From Legionella genomosp. 1 (lineage in GTDB: Bacteria > Pseudomonadota > Gammaproteobacteria > Legionellales > Legionellaceae): 6,436 nt of DNA. Positions 1 to 6,281 of this stretch are shown here, in pieces (within the stretch, counting starts at the first letter, position 1; every line of letters begins with the position of its first letter). A model generated the notes under the pieces. The model was not told the origin of the DNA. It worked only from the letters and a program-made list of their open reading frames with translations, and ran no database searches. The translations under genes and the position numbers were made by a program. The stretch spans positions 1-6,436 of the forward strand of contig CAMBHM010000087.1 of NCBI GenBank assembly GCA_945867185.1, written 5' to 3'.

Positions 1-441
1 CCTATTTCAGGGGTATTCAGTGATTTGCGAGATAGTAAACTCGGAGATAAAATAGCCCAAATCAATCATGAGGTCTGGGAATCTGTTTTAAGCGAGGAGA
101 GGACTGATGTAGCATTACCAAAATTATTACATCGTATTCAATTTACGGATGCGCATAGACTCGATAATGCTTCTCTATCTGGTGGAATCGCTCGAAATGA
201 TGGCAAGCCATTTACTGATGAACAAAAGGCAACACTAGATCGCGTTTTAACCGAACAAGTGAATCAGTTTCTACTTGGAAAAGGATACACGGCCGATGCG
301 GGAAATCCGGGTGGATATAGAAAACCCGATGGTACGCCATTGACGAATGTTGAATTTCAGCGCTTTATTGATGATCCTGGTAATAATTTTGATACGGATC
401 TTTCTGCAGACATGGGGATCGAGGTGAGGAGTAGACTATAG
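1..441 (+). CDS. C-terminal part of an unrecognised hydrophilic protein (5' end outside window)
   Basis: The frame is open from the first base to a TAG at 439-441, so the start lies upstream of the window. A TTG at 25 is the first possible start codon inside it, but nothing resembling a ribosome binding site precedes it, so an internal start is unlikely. About 146 residues are visible. They are polar, rich in Asp, Asn and Gly, and contain no membrane segment, signal peptide, cysteine or catalytic motif that I recognise. The last third (around GNPGGYRKPDGTPLTN) is loop-like and ends in an acidic stretch. I do not recognise the family. It is not part of the conserved ndk-bamB neighbourhood, so it is probably an accessory gene. 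In a Legionellales-type organism an effector or other lineage-specific protein is conceivable, but no sequence evidence supports that. Confidence refers to this being a real coding region. Confidence 0.72.
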   Translation, partial: PISGVFSDLRDSKLGDKIAQINHEVWESVLSEERTDVALPKLLHRIQFTDAHRLDNASLSGGIARNDGKPFTDEQKATLDRVLTEQVNQFLLGKGYTADAGNPGGYRKPDGTPLTNVEFQRFIDDPGNNFDTDLSADMGIEVRSRL

Positions 442-464
442 GTGGCTAACAACCCGGTCCGTGC

Positions 465-470
465 TATCAT
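465..470 (+). promoter_or_regulatory. Candidate extended -10 promoter element for the unknown gene at 500
   Basis: TATCAT matches five of six bases of the sigma-70 -10 consensus. It is preceded by TG at 462-463 with one intervening base, which is the extended -10 arrangement. No good -35 hexamer is present at 16-18 bp spacing. Transcription would begin near 477, about 20 nt before the preferred start codon. It lies in the 58-nt gap after the upstream stop codon. Confidence 0.4.
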
Positions 471-487
471 GAGTGCTTCATATGAAA

Positions 488-493
488 AGGGAG
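488..493 (+). promoter_or_regulatory. Ribosome binding site that decides the start of the unknown gene
   Basis: AGGGAG is a strong Shine-Dalgarno match. It lies 6 nt before ATG 500 and 3 nt before ATG 497. The in-frame upstream starts GTG 473 and ATG 482 have no comparable site, and GTG 473 would fall at or before the predicted transcription start. Confidence 0.6.
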
Positions 494-499
494 CTCATG

Positions 500-1357
500 A
501 TGGACAATACTGAATCACTCTGGCTTTCTACCTACGGGTTGTTGACAGCACAACGCATCCTTGAACGGTATCATTTATCGCTAGAGCAAGATGAGTTGTT
601 AGCTTCGCTCAGTAACCCCCTCAGTATTTATGCGCAATTGGTCCGCCTGCCATTGAAAAATATATTCAATGGTCTTATTCGTCAGCAAGCACATGATTAT
701 CAAGTGTATGCTCAAAAACTCTTTATTGATTACCTCATGTCTGGTCAAGGGAACAAAGAACCTGACTCACCGGGCGCTAATACCAGAAGCGACCTTGAAA
801 ACGAACGCACGCAGTTGACGGATATGGGGGCTGGGTTTAATGATCAAGAGTTTGAGCAAGAGAGTTTGATTTCAGAGAGCCAAGTGGTTTGCATGAAACA
901 CGCAGAGGCATGGCGACAATCCATGCAGACTGTATACCAAAAAATAACAGAATTGTTAAAAAAAGAGAAAGCAGAGGTAGATCCGTTGGTGGTTCAAAAG
1001 GCCATTCGCATGACACTTTGTCAAGATATGCTGATGAGCCCAGTACATTGGGACACTTTTTGCGATACGATACACCTTGATCGATCTAAAGAAATCCCAT
1101 CGGCTATTAAAAAAGCAGTGTTAGCCGTTTCTGAGACACGAGAAGCCATTGCTGATGTTTTATTGCCTTATCTAGAGCGAGCAACAGACTTAGGCGTGAT
1201 GTTTCGCGGGTATCATACCCAATTTCATGATCTGATCTTGAGAGTGACAGAATTGATTAAACTACTGCCCGATTACCAGATAGATGATCAGAAAGAAGAT
1301 GAAGGCCTTCGATCGTTAGATTTTGATGTAGGCATTGTGAACACAAATCCTGTATAA
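500..1357 (+). CDS. Unrecognised 285-residue soluble helical protein
   Basis: I do not recognise this protein. With ATG 500 as start it has 285 residues; ATG 497 adds one residue, and in-frame GTG 473 would add nine. The start at 500 is chosen for the AGGGAG site 6 nt upstream. There is no signal peptide or clear membrane segment. The sequence looks mainly alpha-helical: a hydrophobic-patterned N-terminal part (about 1-80), a low-complexity acidic linker rich in Asn, Asp, Glu and Ser (about 83-125), a second helical part with a charged coiled-coil-like run around 145-160 ([10 protein letters not shown]), and further amphipathic helices to about 258, then an acidic tail. Three scattered cysteines (131, 174, 188) form no obvious metal site. 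Its stop codon overlaps the -10 box of ndk. It sits beside a conserved housekeeping block but is not a usual member of it, so it is probably a lineage-specific gene with its own promoter. Confidence 0.82.
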   Translation: MDNTESLWLSTYGLLTAQRILERYHLSLEQDELLASLSNPLSIYAQLVRLPLKNIFNGLIRQQAHDYQVYAQKLFIDYLMSGQGNKEPDSPGANTRSDLENERTQLTDMGAGFNDQEFEQESLISESQVVCMKHAEAWRQSMQTVYQKITELLKKEKAEVDPLVVQKAIRMTLCQDMLMSPVHWDTFCDTIHLDRSKEIPSAIKKAVLAVSETREAIADVLLPYLERATDLGVMFRGYHTQFHDLILRVTELIKLLPDYQIDDQKEDEGLRSLDFDVGIVNTNPV

Positions 1358-1358
1358 T
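1353..1358 (+). promoter_or_regulatory. Candidate -10 promoter element for ndk
   Basis: This is a perfect TATAAT, with TG directly before it. Transcription would begin near 1365, giving a leader of about 20 nt before ndk. No convincing -35 hexamer sits at the normal distance: TTGTGA at 1335-1340 is too close (12 bp) and TTGATG at 1323-1328 is too far (24 bp). The element overlaps the TAA stop (1355-1357) of the upstream gene. Confidence 0.5.
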
Positions 1359-1385
1359 GCGCGTTTCATATTAGGGGATGTCATC

Positions 1386-1808
1386 ATGACTACAGAGTTA
1401 ACTTTATCGATCATTAAACCGGATGCCGTTGCGAAGTCGGTTATTGGGCGAATTTACACTCGCTTTGAACAAGCAGGCCTGACTATTGTCGCTGCCAAAA
1501 TGGCGCATTTGTCACAAGCACAGGCGGAGGGATTTTATGCAGTCCATCAAGCGCGCCCTTTCTTTAAAGATCTCGTCTCTTTTATGTGCTCAGGACCAGT
1601 GATGATTCAAGTATTACAGGGGACTGATGCAGTTCAACGCCATCGTGATCTCATGGGTGCTACCAACCCCAAAGAAGCAGCACCTGGCACAATTCGTGCG
1701 GATTTTGCTGACAGCATTGATGCCAATGCCGTTCATGGATCAGATAGCAAAGAGAACGCTGCACAAGAAATCGCCTATTTTTTTGAACCTCATGAGATTT
1801 GTGCGTAA
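1386..1808 (+). CDS. ndk: Nucleoside diphosphate kinase
   Basis: Ndk transfers the gamma phosphate of ATP to other nucleoside diphosphates through a phosphohistidine intermediate, which balances the cytoplasmic NTP and dNTP pools. The 140-residue length is normal for bacterial Ndk (about 141-143). Family motifs are present in order: the N-terminal strand with IIKPDAV (Lys11), the [11 protein letters not shown] helix, [16 protein letters not shown], the nucleotide-binding [14 protein letters not shown], and the active-site NAVHGSDS with catalytic His117. ATG 1386 is preceded by AGGGGA at 1373-1378 with 7-nt spacing, and a perfect TATAAT lies just upstream. The stop codon directly abuts the start of rlmN, so the two genes are almost certainly cotranscribed. 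Nothing is missing from the active site. Confidence 0.98.
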   Translation: MTTELTLSIIKPDAVAKSVIGRIYTRFEQAGLTIVAAKMAHLSQAQAEGFYAVHQARPFFKDLVSFMCSGPVMIQVLQGTDAVQRHRDLMGATNPKEAAPGTIRADFADSIDANAVHGSDSKENAAQEIAYFFEPHEICA

Positions 1809-2921
1809 GTGATTACAAAAATAAATCTACTGCAGTTTAATCAGGAACAATTGCGTCAATGGGTTTGCTCGCTTGGCGAAAAACCCTTTCGGGCTCAACA
1901 ACTGATGCAATGGATCCATCAGGTAGGTCTTTGTGATTTTACAAAAATGAGTAACTTGGGGCGAGCCTTGCAAACGCGTTTGAGTGAGATCGCTGAGGTG
2001 CGCTTGCCAGAGATAGTCAGTTGCCAACAATCAGCAGATGGTACCCACAAATGGTTGATGAAACTAGACTGTGGCAACTGTATTGAAACGGTCTTTATTC
2101 CTGAAGTCAAACGCGGCACTCTGTGTGTGTCTTCACAAGTAGGGTGTGCGTTGAACTGCAGTTTCTGTTCAACTGGCAAACAGGGATTTAACAGAAATCT
2201 CTCTACGGCAGAAATCATAGGTCAAGTATGGCTTGCGGTGCGAACGTTGTCCGAGCGGGCAGGCGCACATGACAAACGCGTTACCAATGTGGTTATGATG
2301 GGAATGGGTGAACCCTTGCTGAATTTTGACAACGTTGTCTCTGCCATGGATCTCATGATGGACGATTTGGCGTATGGTCTTTCTAAACGACGGGTCACGT
2401 TAAGCACTTCAGGTATTATTCCAGAAATGGAACGCTTGCGAGCAGTGAGCCCTGTATCACTTGCGGTCTCCTTACATGCTCCTACCGATGCTTTGCGCAA
2501 TGAGCTCGTTCCTATTAACAAAAAATACCCGTTGGCGATGTTGATGGATCTCTGTCGACGCTACTTTCAAAATGAATCAAAGCGTGTGGTTACGTTTGAG
2601 TATGTCATGTTAAAAGGCGTGAATGATCAGATTGCCCATGCCGATGCGCTCATTGCCTTGCTAAAAGAAGTACCCAGCAAGGTGAACCTTATCCCGTTTA
2701 ATCCCTTCCCATTGACACACTACGAACGCTCCTCTCAAGCGACCATCGATGATTTTCGTAATCGATTGATTCGTAAGGGAATCAACACGGTCACACGTAA
2801 AACACGCGGGGATGATATTGATGCTGCTTGTGGACAGTTGGCAGGAGATCTACAAGATAAAACACGTCGTAAAGAACGCTGGCAAGCATTGCATTTTACA
2901 CCAAGAATCAGGGAAGGGTAG
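1809..2921 (+). CDS. rlmN: Dual-specificity 23S rRNA/tRNA adenine-C2 methyltransferase (radical SAM)
   Basis: RlmN methylates C2 of A2503 in 23S rRNA and of A37 in a subset of tRNAs, supporting translational fidelity. It has 370 residues, close to the usual length. The N-terminal domain (KINLL...[16 protein letters not shown]) resembles the E. coli protein. The radical-SAM cluster motif CALNCSFC places the three iron-sulfur ligands at Cys113, Cys117 and Cys120. The SAM-binding GMGEPL is at 165-170. The two cysteines of the methyl-transfer mechanism are present: Cys106 ([10 protein letters not shown]), seven residues before the cluster, and Cys341 in [14 protein letters not shown], matching E. 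coli Cys118 and Cys355. GTG 1809 follows the ndk stop codon with no gap and no strong Shine-Dalgarno site, so translation is probably coupled to ndk. The start agrees with the E. coli N-terminus around the KINLL motif. Confidence 0.97.
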   Translation: MITKINLLQFNQEQLRQWVCSLGEKPFRAQQLMQWIHQVGLCDFTKMSNLGRALQTRLSEIAEVRLPEIVSCQQSADGTHKWLMKLDCGNCIETVFIPEVKRGTLCVSSQVGCALNCSFCSTGKQGFNRNLSTAEIIGQVWLAVRTLSERAGAHDKRVTNVVMMGMGEPLLNFDNVVSAMDLMMDDLAYGLSKRRVTLSTSGIIPEMERLRAVSPVSLAVSLHAPTDALRNELVPINKKYPLAMLMDLCRRYFQNESKRVVTFEYVMLKGVNDQIAHADALIALLKEVPSKVNLIPFNPFPLTHYERSSQATIDDFRNRLIRKGINTVTRKTRGDDIDAACGQLAGDLQDKTRRKERWQALHFTPRIREG

Positions 2922-2941
2922 GATCTACATCCGTTCACAGT

Positions 2942-2947
2942 TATAAT
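2942..2947 (+). promoter_or_regulatory. Candidate -10 promoter element upstream of pilF
   Basis: This is a perfect TATAAT in the 59-nt gap between rlmN and pilF. Transcription would begin near 2954, about 27 nt before GTG 2981. No convincing -35 hexamer lies 16-18 bp upstream and there is no extended -10 TG, so the element could be fortuitous. I saw no hairpin plus T-run terminator in this gap; the T-rich stretch at 2974-2980 lacks a GC-rich stem before it. Confidence 0.35.
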
Positions 2948-2980
2948 GAGTCACTTTTTATAGGCTTGTGTGGTTTTTTT

Positions 2981-3772
2981 GTGAAGGTTCGTATTTTTTT
3001 TCTCTCACTTGGGTTGTTTCTGTTACAATCCTGTCAACCTCAGCACGAAGAGGAGACGGCTCCTTTGGTTAAAAGCCCCAAGTTAGACGATGCGGCATCG
3101 TATAATATTCAGTTGGGGTTGGCTTATTTAAAGCAAGGAGATAGGGTTCGCGCCAAGAAAAAATTGTTTTTAGCACTGAAACAAGCGCCGACTTCACCCA
3201 CAGTGAACACAGCGATGGCTTATTTTATGGAACATAGTGGCGAGAAGACCGAGGCACTACAGTATTATCAAAAGGCCATGGCATCGGCACCAGGTGCCGG
3301 GGCTGAGCTCAATAATTATGGCGCTTTTCTATGCAGGCAGGGTCAGTATAAACAAGCAGATCTTTATTTTATGAAAGCGGTGAGTGACAAAACATATGAT
3401 CACACAGCGGGTGCCTATGAAAATGCGGGGTTATGCGCATTGGCAATGCCAAACAGGGTATTGGCCTCACGGTATTTTCTAAAAGCCTTGTCGCATGATC
3501 CAACCCGTAGCCAGTCATTGTACGAATTGGTTCAAAATGAGATCAAACAACAGCACTTCCATGAGGCATTGCATGACATAGAACAATACGCAACCCTCGT
3601 ACGTTCTGATAGAACGCTTCTTGTTTTGGCGGAACACCTTGCAGAAGAAGTAGGGAATGCGACTTTAAAAGTAGCTTATCAACAACAGTTGGCAGCAATG
3701 GATAATACAGATCCTAACTTTTCGGACAAAACCGGAGAAACGAATGAATATAACAGCAATAACAATGGATGA
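2981..3772 (+). CDS. pilF: Type IV pilus biogenesis lipoprotein PilF/PilW (TPR pilotin)
   Basis: PilF is an outer-membrane lipoprotein that helps the secretin PilQ localise and assemble for type IV pili. From GTG 2981 the protein has 263 residues, close to the family length. It opens with a lipoprotein signal peptide (MKVRIFFLSLGLFLLQSC) whose lipobox gives Cys18 as the lipidated residue. Tetratricopeptide repeats fill about residues 40-205, including the family-typical NNYGAFLCRQGQYKQADLYF at 111-130. An in-frame TTG at 2966 would add five residues in front of the signal peptide; GTG 2981 is preferred because it gives a standard lipoprotein N-terminus, although neither start has a good ribosome binding site. 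The Asn-rich C-terminal tail (NEYNSNNNG) is encoded where the gene overlaps rodZ by 29 nt. The position after rlmN is conserved in gammaproteobacteria. Confidence 0.92.
   Translation: MKVRIFFLSLGLFLLQSCQPQHEEETAPLVKSPKLDDAASYNIQLGLAYLKQGDRVRAKKKLFLALKQAPTSPTVNTAMAYFMEHSGEKTEALQYYQKAMASAPGAGAELNNYGAFLCRQGQYKQADLYFMKAVSDKTYDHTAGAYENAGLCALAMPNRVLASRYFLKALSHDPTRSQSLYELVQNEIKQQHFHEALHDIEQYATLVRSDRTLLVLAEHLAEEVGNATLKVAYQQQLAAMDNTDPNFSDKTGETNEYNSNNNG
3734..3737 (+). promoter_or_regulatory. Ribosome binding site for rodZ inside the pilF 3' end
   Basis: GGAG lies 6 nt before ATG 3744 and decides that start over the in-frame ATG at 3765, which has no site at proper distance. It lies inside the pilF coding sequence. 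Confidence 0.6.
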
Positions 3773-4313
3773 GCGACAAGACGAGACTCAAACTCATCCG
3801 GGTGCGCGATTGGCAGCTGTTCGGTTACAAAAGGGGTATACCCCAGAGTACGTCGCTGGAAAACTACATTTGCGAGTTCGTATTATCGAGTTACTAGAAG
3901 CCAATGACTATCATCATTTGCCAGAGCCTGTTTTTATTAAAGGCTATTTACGAGCTTATGCCAAGTTGCTAGATATAGCGCCTGAGCCCTTCCTGGAACA
4001 ATTTCACGCGACTTATAAACCATTAAAAACAAATGAAAAAACACTCTGGCAAAGTCGAAGAGAAACCAACCGTGCAGAGCATGCCATTCGATGGTTGACG
4101 GGATTTTTTGCGGCAATTGTATTGATTGCAGTGGCCCTTTGGTGGCATACGAACAAAGGCAATGAACCTTTGTTCACAGCAGCCGAATCAGAAAAAGTAA
4201 CCGCCTCTAATACAACTGAAACGGAGATTCGTTTGACAGATCTGTCTAAGATGCGATCGTTACTGACTCCTCAACCTATACAAAACACCCTCGTGGAGAA
4301 AGAAAGTGCCTGA
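3744..4313 (+). CDS. rodZ: Short RodZ-type helix-turn-helix membrane protein (cell shape)
   Basis: RodZ links the MreB cytoskeleton to the elongasome in the inner membrane. This copy has 189 residues. Residues about 19-90 form the RodZ-type helix-turn-helix (GARLAAVRLQKGYTPEYVAG, then LHLRVRIIELLEAN and PVFIKGYLRAYAKLL). The aromatic pair Phe64 and Tyr68 in FIKGY corresponds to the conserved helix that contacts MreB in studied RodZ proteins. A basic stretch (105-116) precedes one membrane segment at about 117-135, giving the expected cytoplasmic-N, periplasmic-C topology. Only about 54 periplasmic residues follow, polar and probably disordered. The C-terminal beta-rich domain (DUF4115) of full-length RodZ (337 residues in E. 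coli) is absent. The start at 3744 has GGAG 6 nt upstream; ATG 3765 is the alternative. It overlaps pilF by 29 nt and hisS by 8 nt. The family call is firm; full functional equivalence to RodZ is inferred. Confidence 0.85.
   Translation: MNITAITMDERQDETQTHPGARLAAVRLQKGYTPEYVAGKLHLRVRIIELLEANDYHHLPEPVFIKGYLRAYAKLLDIAPEPFLEQFHATYKPLKTNEKTLWQSRRETNRAEHAIRWLTGFFAAIVLIAVALWWHTNKGNEPLFTAAESEKVTASNTTETEIRLTDLSKMRSLLTPQPIQNTLVEKESA
4233..4249 (+). promoter_or_regulatory. Perfect -35 hexamer overlapping a 12-bp palindrome near the end of rodZ
   Basis: TTGACA at 4233-4238 is a perfect sigma-70 -35 box. The bases GACAGATCTGTC at 4235-4246 form a perfect palindrome, with two further pairs (T4233 with A4248, T4232 with A4249) outside a single mismatch. 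A transcript from here would begin near 4267, about 39 nt before hisS. The -10 candidate at 16-bp spacing (GATCGT, 4255-4260) matches only three of six bases, so a working promoter is doubtful. The site lies inside rodZ coding sequence and may be coincidental. Confidence 0.25.
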
Positions 4314-5577
4314 GTCCATCCAAGCTGTCCGTGGGATGAATGATGTGTTACCCCAGCAAAGTGCTGCTTGGCAGCATTTGGAACAACTGATTGCAGGGGT
4401 TGTTCAAGGGTATGGCTACCAAGAGATTCGAATGCCGTTACTTGAAAGCACACACTTATTCAACCGGACTATTGGGGATACAAGTGATATTGTTGAAAAA
4501 GAAATGTATACCTTCAGTGATTTGAATGGCGACAGCGTGACCTTACGTCCAGAGGGGACAGCCAGTTGCGTTAGAGCCTGTCTAGAACATGGATTACTAT
4601 ATAACCAACAACAAAAACTGTGGTACTCAGGTCCCATGTTTCGCCACGAGAAACCTCAAAAAGGGCGTTATCGGCAATTTCACCAGGTGGGCGTTGAAGC
4701 TTTTGGTATCTCAGGGATCGGTATAGAGCTTGAAATGATAGCGTTATGTCGGCGCCTGTGGCATGCGTTGGGTGTATCGGAGGGGGTGACATTACAAATC
4801 AATACCTTGGGATCCGTCTCAGATCGTCAACGGCATCGTGAGCAATTGGTAAGCTATTTGACGCCTCATCGTGATCAATTGGATGAAGATAGCAAACGGC
4901 GATTAGATAAAAATCCGTTGCGAATCATGGACAGTAAAAATTCGACCTTGCATGAGTTGGTTGCGAAGGCACCTCATTTGCATGAGGTGTTGTGTCAGGA
5001 AAGCAAAGACAGGTTTGAGGCCTTGTGTGAGGGATTACAGACATTGGGTATTTCTTACACGGTGAATCCCAGGTTGGTACGAGGGCTTGATTATTATGGG
5101 GACTTGGTCTTTGAATGGACAACAAATCACTTGGGCGCTCAAGCAACGGTGTGTGCGGGTGGGCGATTTGATCGGCTGGTTGAGCAATTGGGTGGTAAAC
5201 CCACTGAGGCAGTTGGATTTGCGATGGGTATAGAGCGCTTGTTGTTATTACGAGAGGCAGTAGGGGTTACCTCACAACCCTTAGAAGATCCACTTGTCTA
5301 TTTTGTTGCCATAGGAGACATTGCTTTGCAACGGGCTTTGGTTTTGGCCGAGGCACTACGTGATAGCTTACCTGCCGCTTACCTGTTGGTACATGTTGGC
5401 GGGGGAAATTTCAAGCGTCAATTTAAAATGGCCGCTCAAAGTGGCGCACGGTTTGCCTGCGTGTTGGGTGAGGATGAAATCGTGAATCAAACCATTAGTA
5501 TCAAAGACTTACGGGAATCAAAAGAACAAGTTACCATTCTTCAAAGTGAACTCAATGGGCAATTTTTTAAGGTTTAG
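4306..5577 (+). CDS. hisS: Histidyl-tRNA synthetase
   Basis: HisS is a class II aminoacyl-tRNA synthetase, normally a homodimer, that charges tRNA-His in the cytoplasm. The 423 residues match the usual length (424 in E. coli). Visible motifs in order are the N-terminal AVRGMNDVLP, TLRPEGTA (79-86), class II motif 2 (GPMFRHEKPQKGRYRQFHQ, 109-127), the histidine-specific LVRGLDYYGDLVFEW (257-271) with Arg259 and the tyrosines that read histidine, AGGRFDRLVEQLGGKP (284-299), motif 3 (GFAMGIERLLLL, 304-315), and a C-terminal anticodon-binding domain (about 327-423) with HVGGGNFKRQFKMA. The start is GTG 4306, 8 nt before the rodZ stop, with GGAG at 4295-4298 and 7-nt spacing. ispG, which usually lies just upstream in gammaproteobacteria, is not present. 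No key residue is missing. Confidence 0.97.
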   Translation: MPESIQAVRGMNDVLPQQSAAWQHLEQLIAGVVQGYGYQEIRMPLLESTHLFNRTIGDTSDIVEKEMYTFSDLNGDSVTLRPEGTASCVRACLEHGLLYNQQQKLWYSGPMFRHEKPQKGRYRQFHQVGVEAFGISGIGIELEMIALCRRLWHALGVSEGVTLQINTLGSVSDRQRHREQLVSYLTPHRDQLDEDSKRRLDKNPLRIMDSKNSTLHELVAKAPHLHEVLCQESKDRFEALCEGLQTLGISYTVNPRLVRGLDYYGDLVFEWTTNHLGAQATVCAGGRFDRLVEQLGGKPTEAVGFAMGIERLLLLREAVGVTSQPLEDPLVYFVAIGDIALQRALVLAEALRDSLPAAYLLVHVGGGNFKRQFKMAAQSGARFACVLGEDEIVNQTISIKDLRESKEQVTILQSELNGQFFKV

Positions 5578-5580
5578 GAG
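5576..5580 (+). promoter_or_regulatory. Ribosome binding site of yfgM overlapping the hisS stop codon
   Basis: AGGAG begins inside the TAG stop of hisS (5575-5577) and lies 6 nt before ATG 5587. This arrangement favours translational coupling of hisS and yfgM. Confidence 0.6.
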
Positions 5581-5586
5581 AGCAAT

Positions 5587-6264
5587 ATGTCAGTCTATAT
5601 GACAGAGGCAGAACAAATTGATGCCATCAAATCATGGTGGAAGCGCTATAACAATCTTATTACTGTGATTTTGTCGCTCGTTTTATTAGCGATGTCTGGT
5701 TATAAATATTGGCATTGGCATCAAGAAAAAATCAGTCAACAAGCATCGAATGCTTATGAACACCTCATGGCCTCTTTCTCAAGTCAAGATAACAAAGGGG
5801 TTCGTGCTTACGCGGGCCAACTGATAACGGATTACGGGCAAACGATCTATGCCGATGCAGCGCGATTGACATTGGCGAAGTTGTATATTGCTCGTGAGAA
5901 TTATAAGCAAGCCCAAGCGGAGCTCGATTATGTTGCAACCAACTCGCCAACCGTAGCCTTAAAGCAAATAGCAACCATTCGATTGGCTCGTCTATTTGCT
6001 TCTAGAGCGGCCTATGATGAAGCACTGGCCCGATTGAGTCAGGTGGACAGTGGCGTTTATTTGCCTCTTGCGAATGAATTACGAGGGGATATTTTTGCAG
6101 CTCGTGGTCAATATACCAACGCGACTTTGGCTTACAAAAAAGCCATGAGTGATGCGCGGATGAATGGGATGGGAAATCTCTTTTTGGAAATGAAACGCAA
6201 TGAATTAGCGGCCATGACGCAATCTAAACAGGCGCATACGGCGATACCCCATACGGCAGTGTAA
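5587..6264 (+). CDS. yfgM: YfgM-family membrane-anchored TPR protein (PpiD partner)
   Basis: YfgM is an inner-membrane protein with a periplasmic tetratricopeptide domain. In E. coli it associates with PpiD and the SecYEG translocon and assists outer-membrane protein transit. This copy has 225 residues, slightly longer than the E. coli protein (206). A short cytoplasmic N-terminus (MSVYMTEAEQIDAIKSWWKR) has the typical family form, followed by one membrane segment at about 22-40, an aromatic and His-rich boundary (YWHWHQEK) and helical TPR-like repeats at about 53-190. The extra length is a C-terminal tail after about residue 207 (QTSK-like, polar). ATG 5587 has AGGAG 6 nt upstream; ATG 5599 is a possible internal alternative. 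The position between hisS and bamB is the standard gammaproteobacterial context. It is 17 nt from bamB, so the two are probably cotranscribed. Confidence 0.93.
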   Translation: MSVYMTEAEQIDAIKSWWKRYNNLITVILSLVLLAMSGYKYWHWHQEKISQQASNAYEHLMASFSSQDNKGVRAYAGQLITDYGQTIYADAARLTLAKLYIARENYKQAQAELDYVATNSPTVALKQIATIRLARLFASRAAYDEALARLSQVDSGVYLPLANELRGDIFAARGQYTNATLAYKKAMSDARMNGMGNLFLEMKRNELAAMTQSKQAHTAIPHTAV

Positions 6265-6281
6265 ATCGAAAGGAACGAACG

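Noticed and set aside
473..499. Longer N-terminus for the unknown gene beginning at GTG 473
   Set aside because: It lacks a ribosome binding site and would fall at or before the predicted transcription start. AGGGAG at 488-493 supports ATG 500 instead.
889..1080. A 63-codon + frame inside the unknown gene, and a 61-codon + frame at 1627-1812 inside ndk
   Set aside because: Both are out-of-frame shadows of longer genes. Their predicted peptides are low in structure and neither has a supporting ribosome binding site.
1919..2938. Several minus-strand open frames (1827-2030, 1919-2218, 2222-2521, 2735-2938) opposite rlmN
   Set aside because: They lie wholly or almost wholly opposite a firmly identified gene, have no recognisable motifs or ribosome binding sites, and their compositions look like antisense translations of coding DNA.
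2960..2990. T-rich stretch after rlmN, considered as a rho-independent terminator
   Set aside because: No GC-rich inverted repeat precedes the T-run, so a terminator is not supported.
3285..3299. Inverted repeat CGGCACC-A-GGTGCCG within pilF, considered as a hairpin or terminator
   Set aside because: It lies in the middle of the TPR coding sequence (Ala-Pro-Gly-Ala region), has no T-run after it and a loop too small for a regular stem-loop. It is most likely chance in GC-rich codons.
4271..5974. Minus-strand open frames opposite hisS and yfgM (4271-4453, 4416-4637, 4571-4792, 4925-5146, 5765-5974)
   Set aside because: All are opposite well-identified genes and show no motifs, signals or start context of their own.
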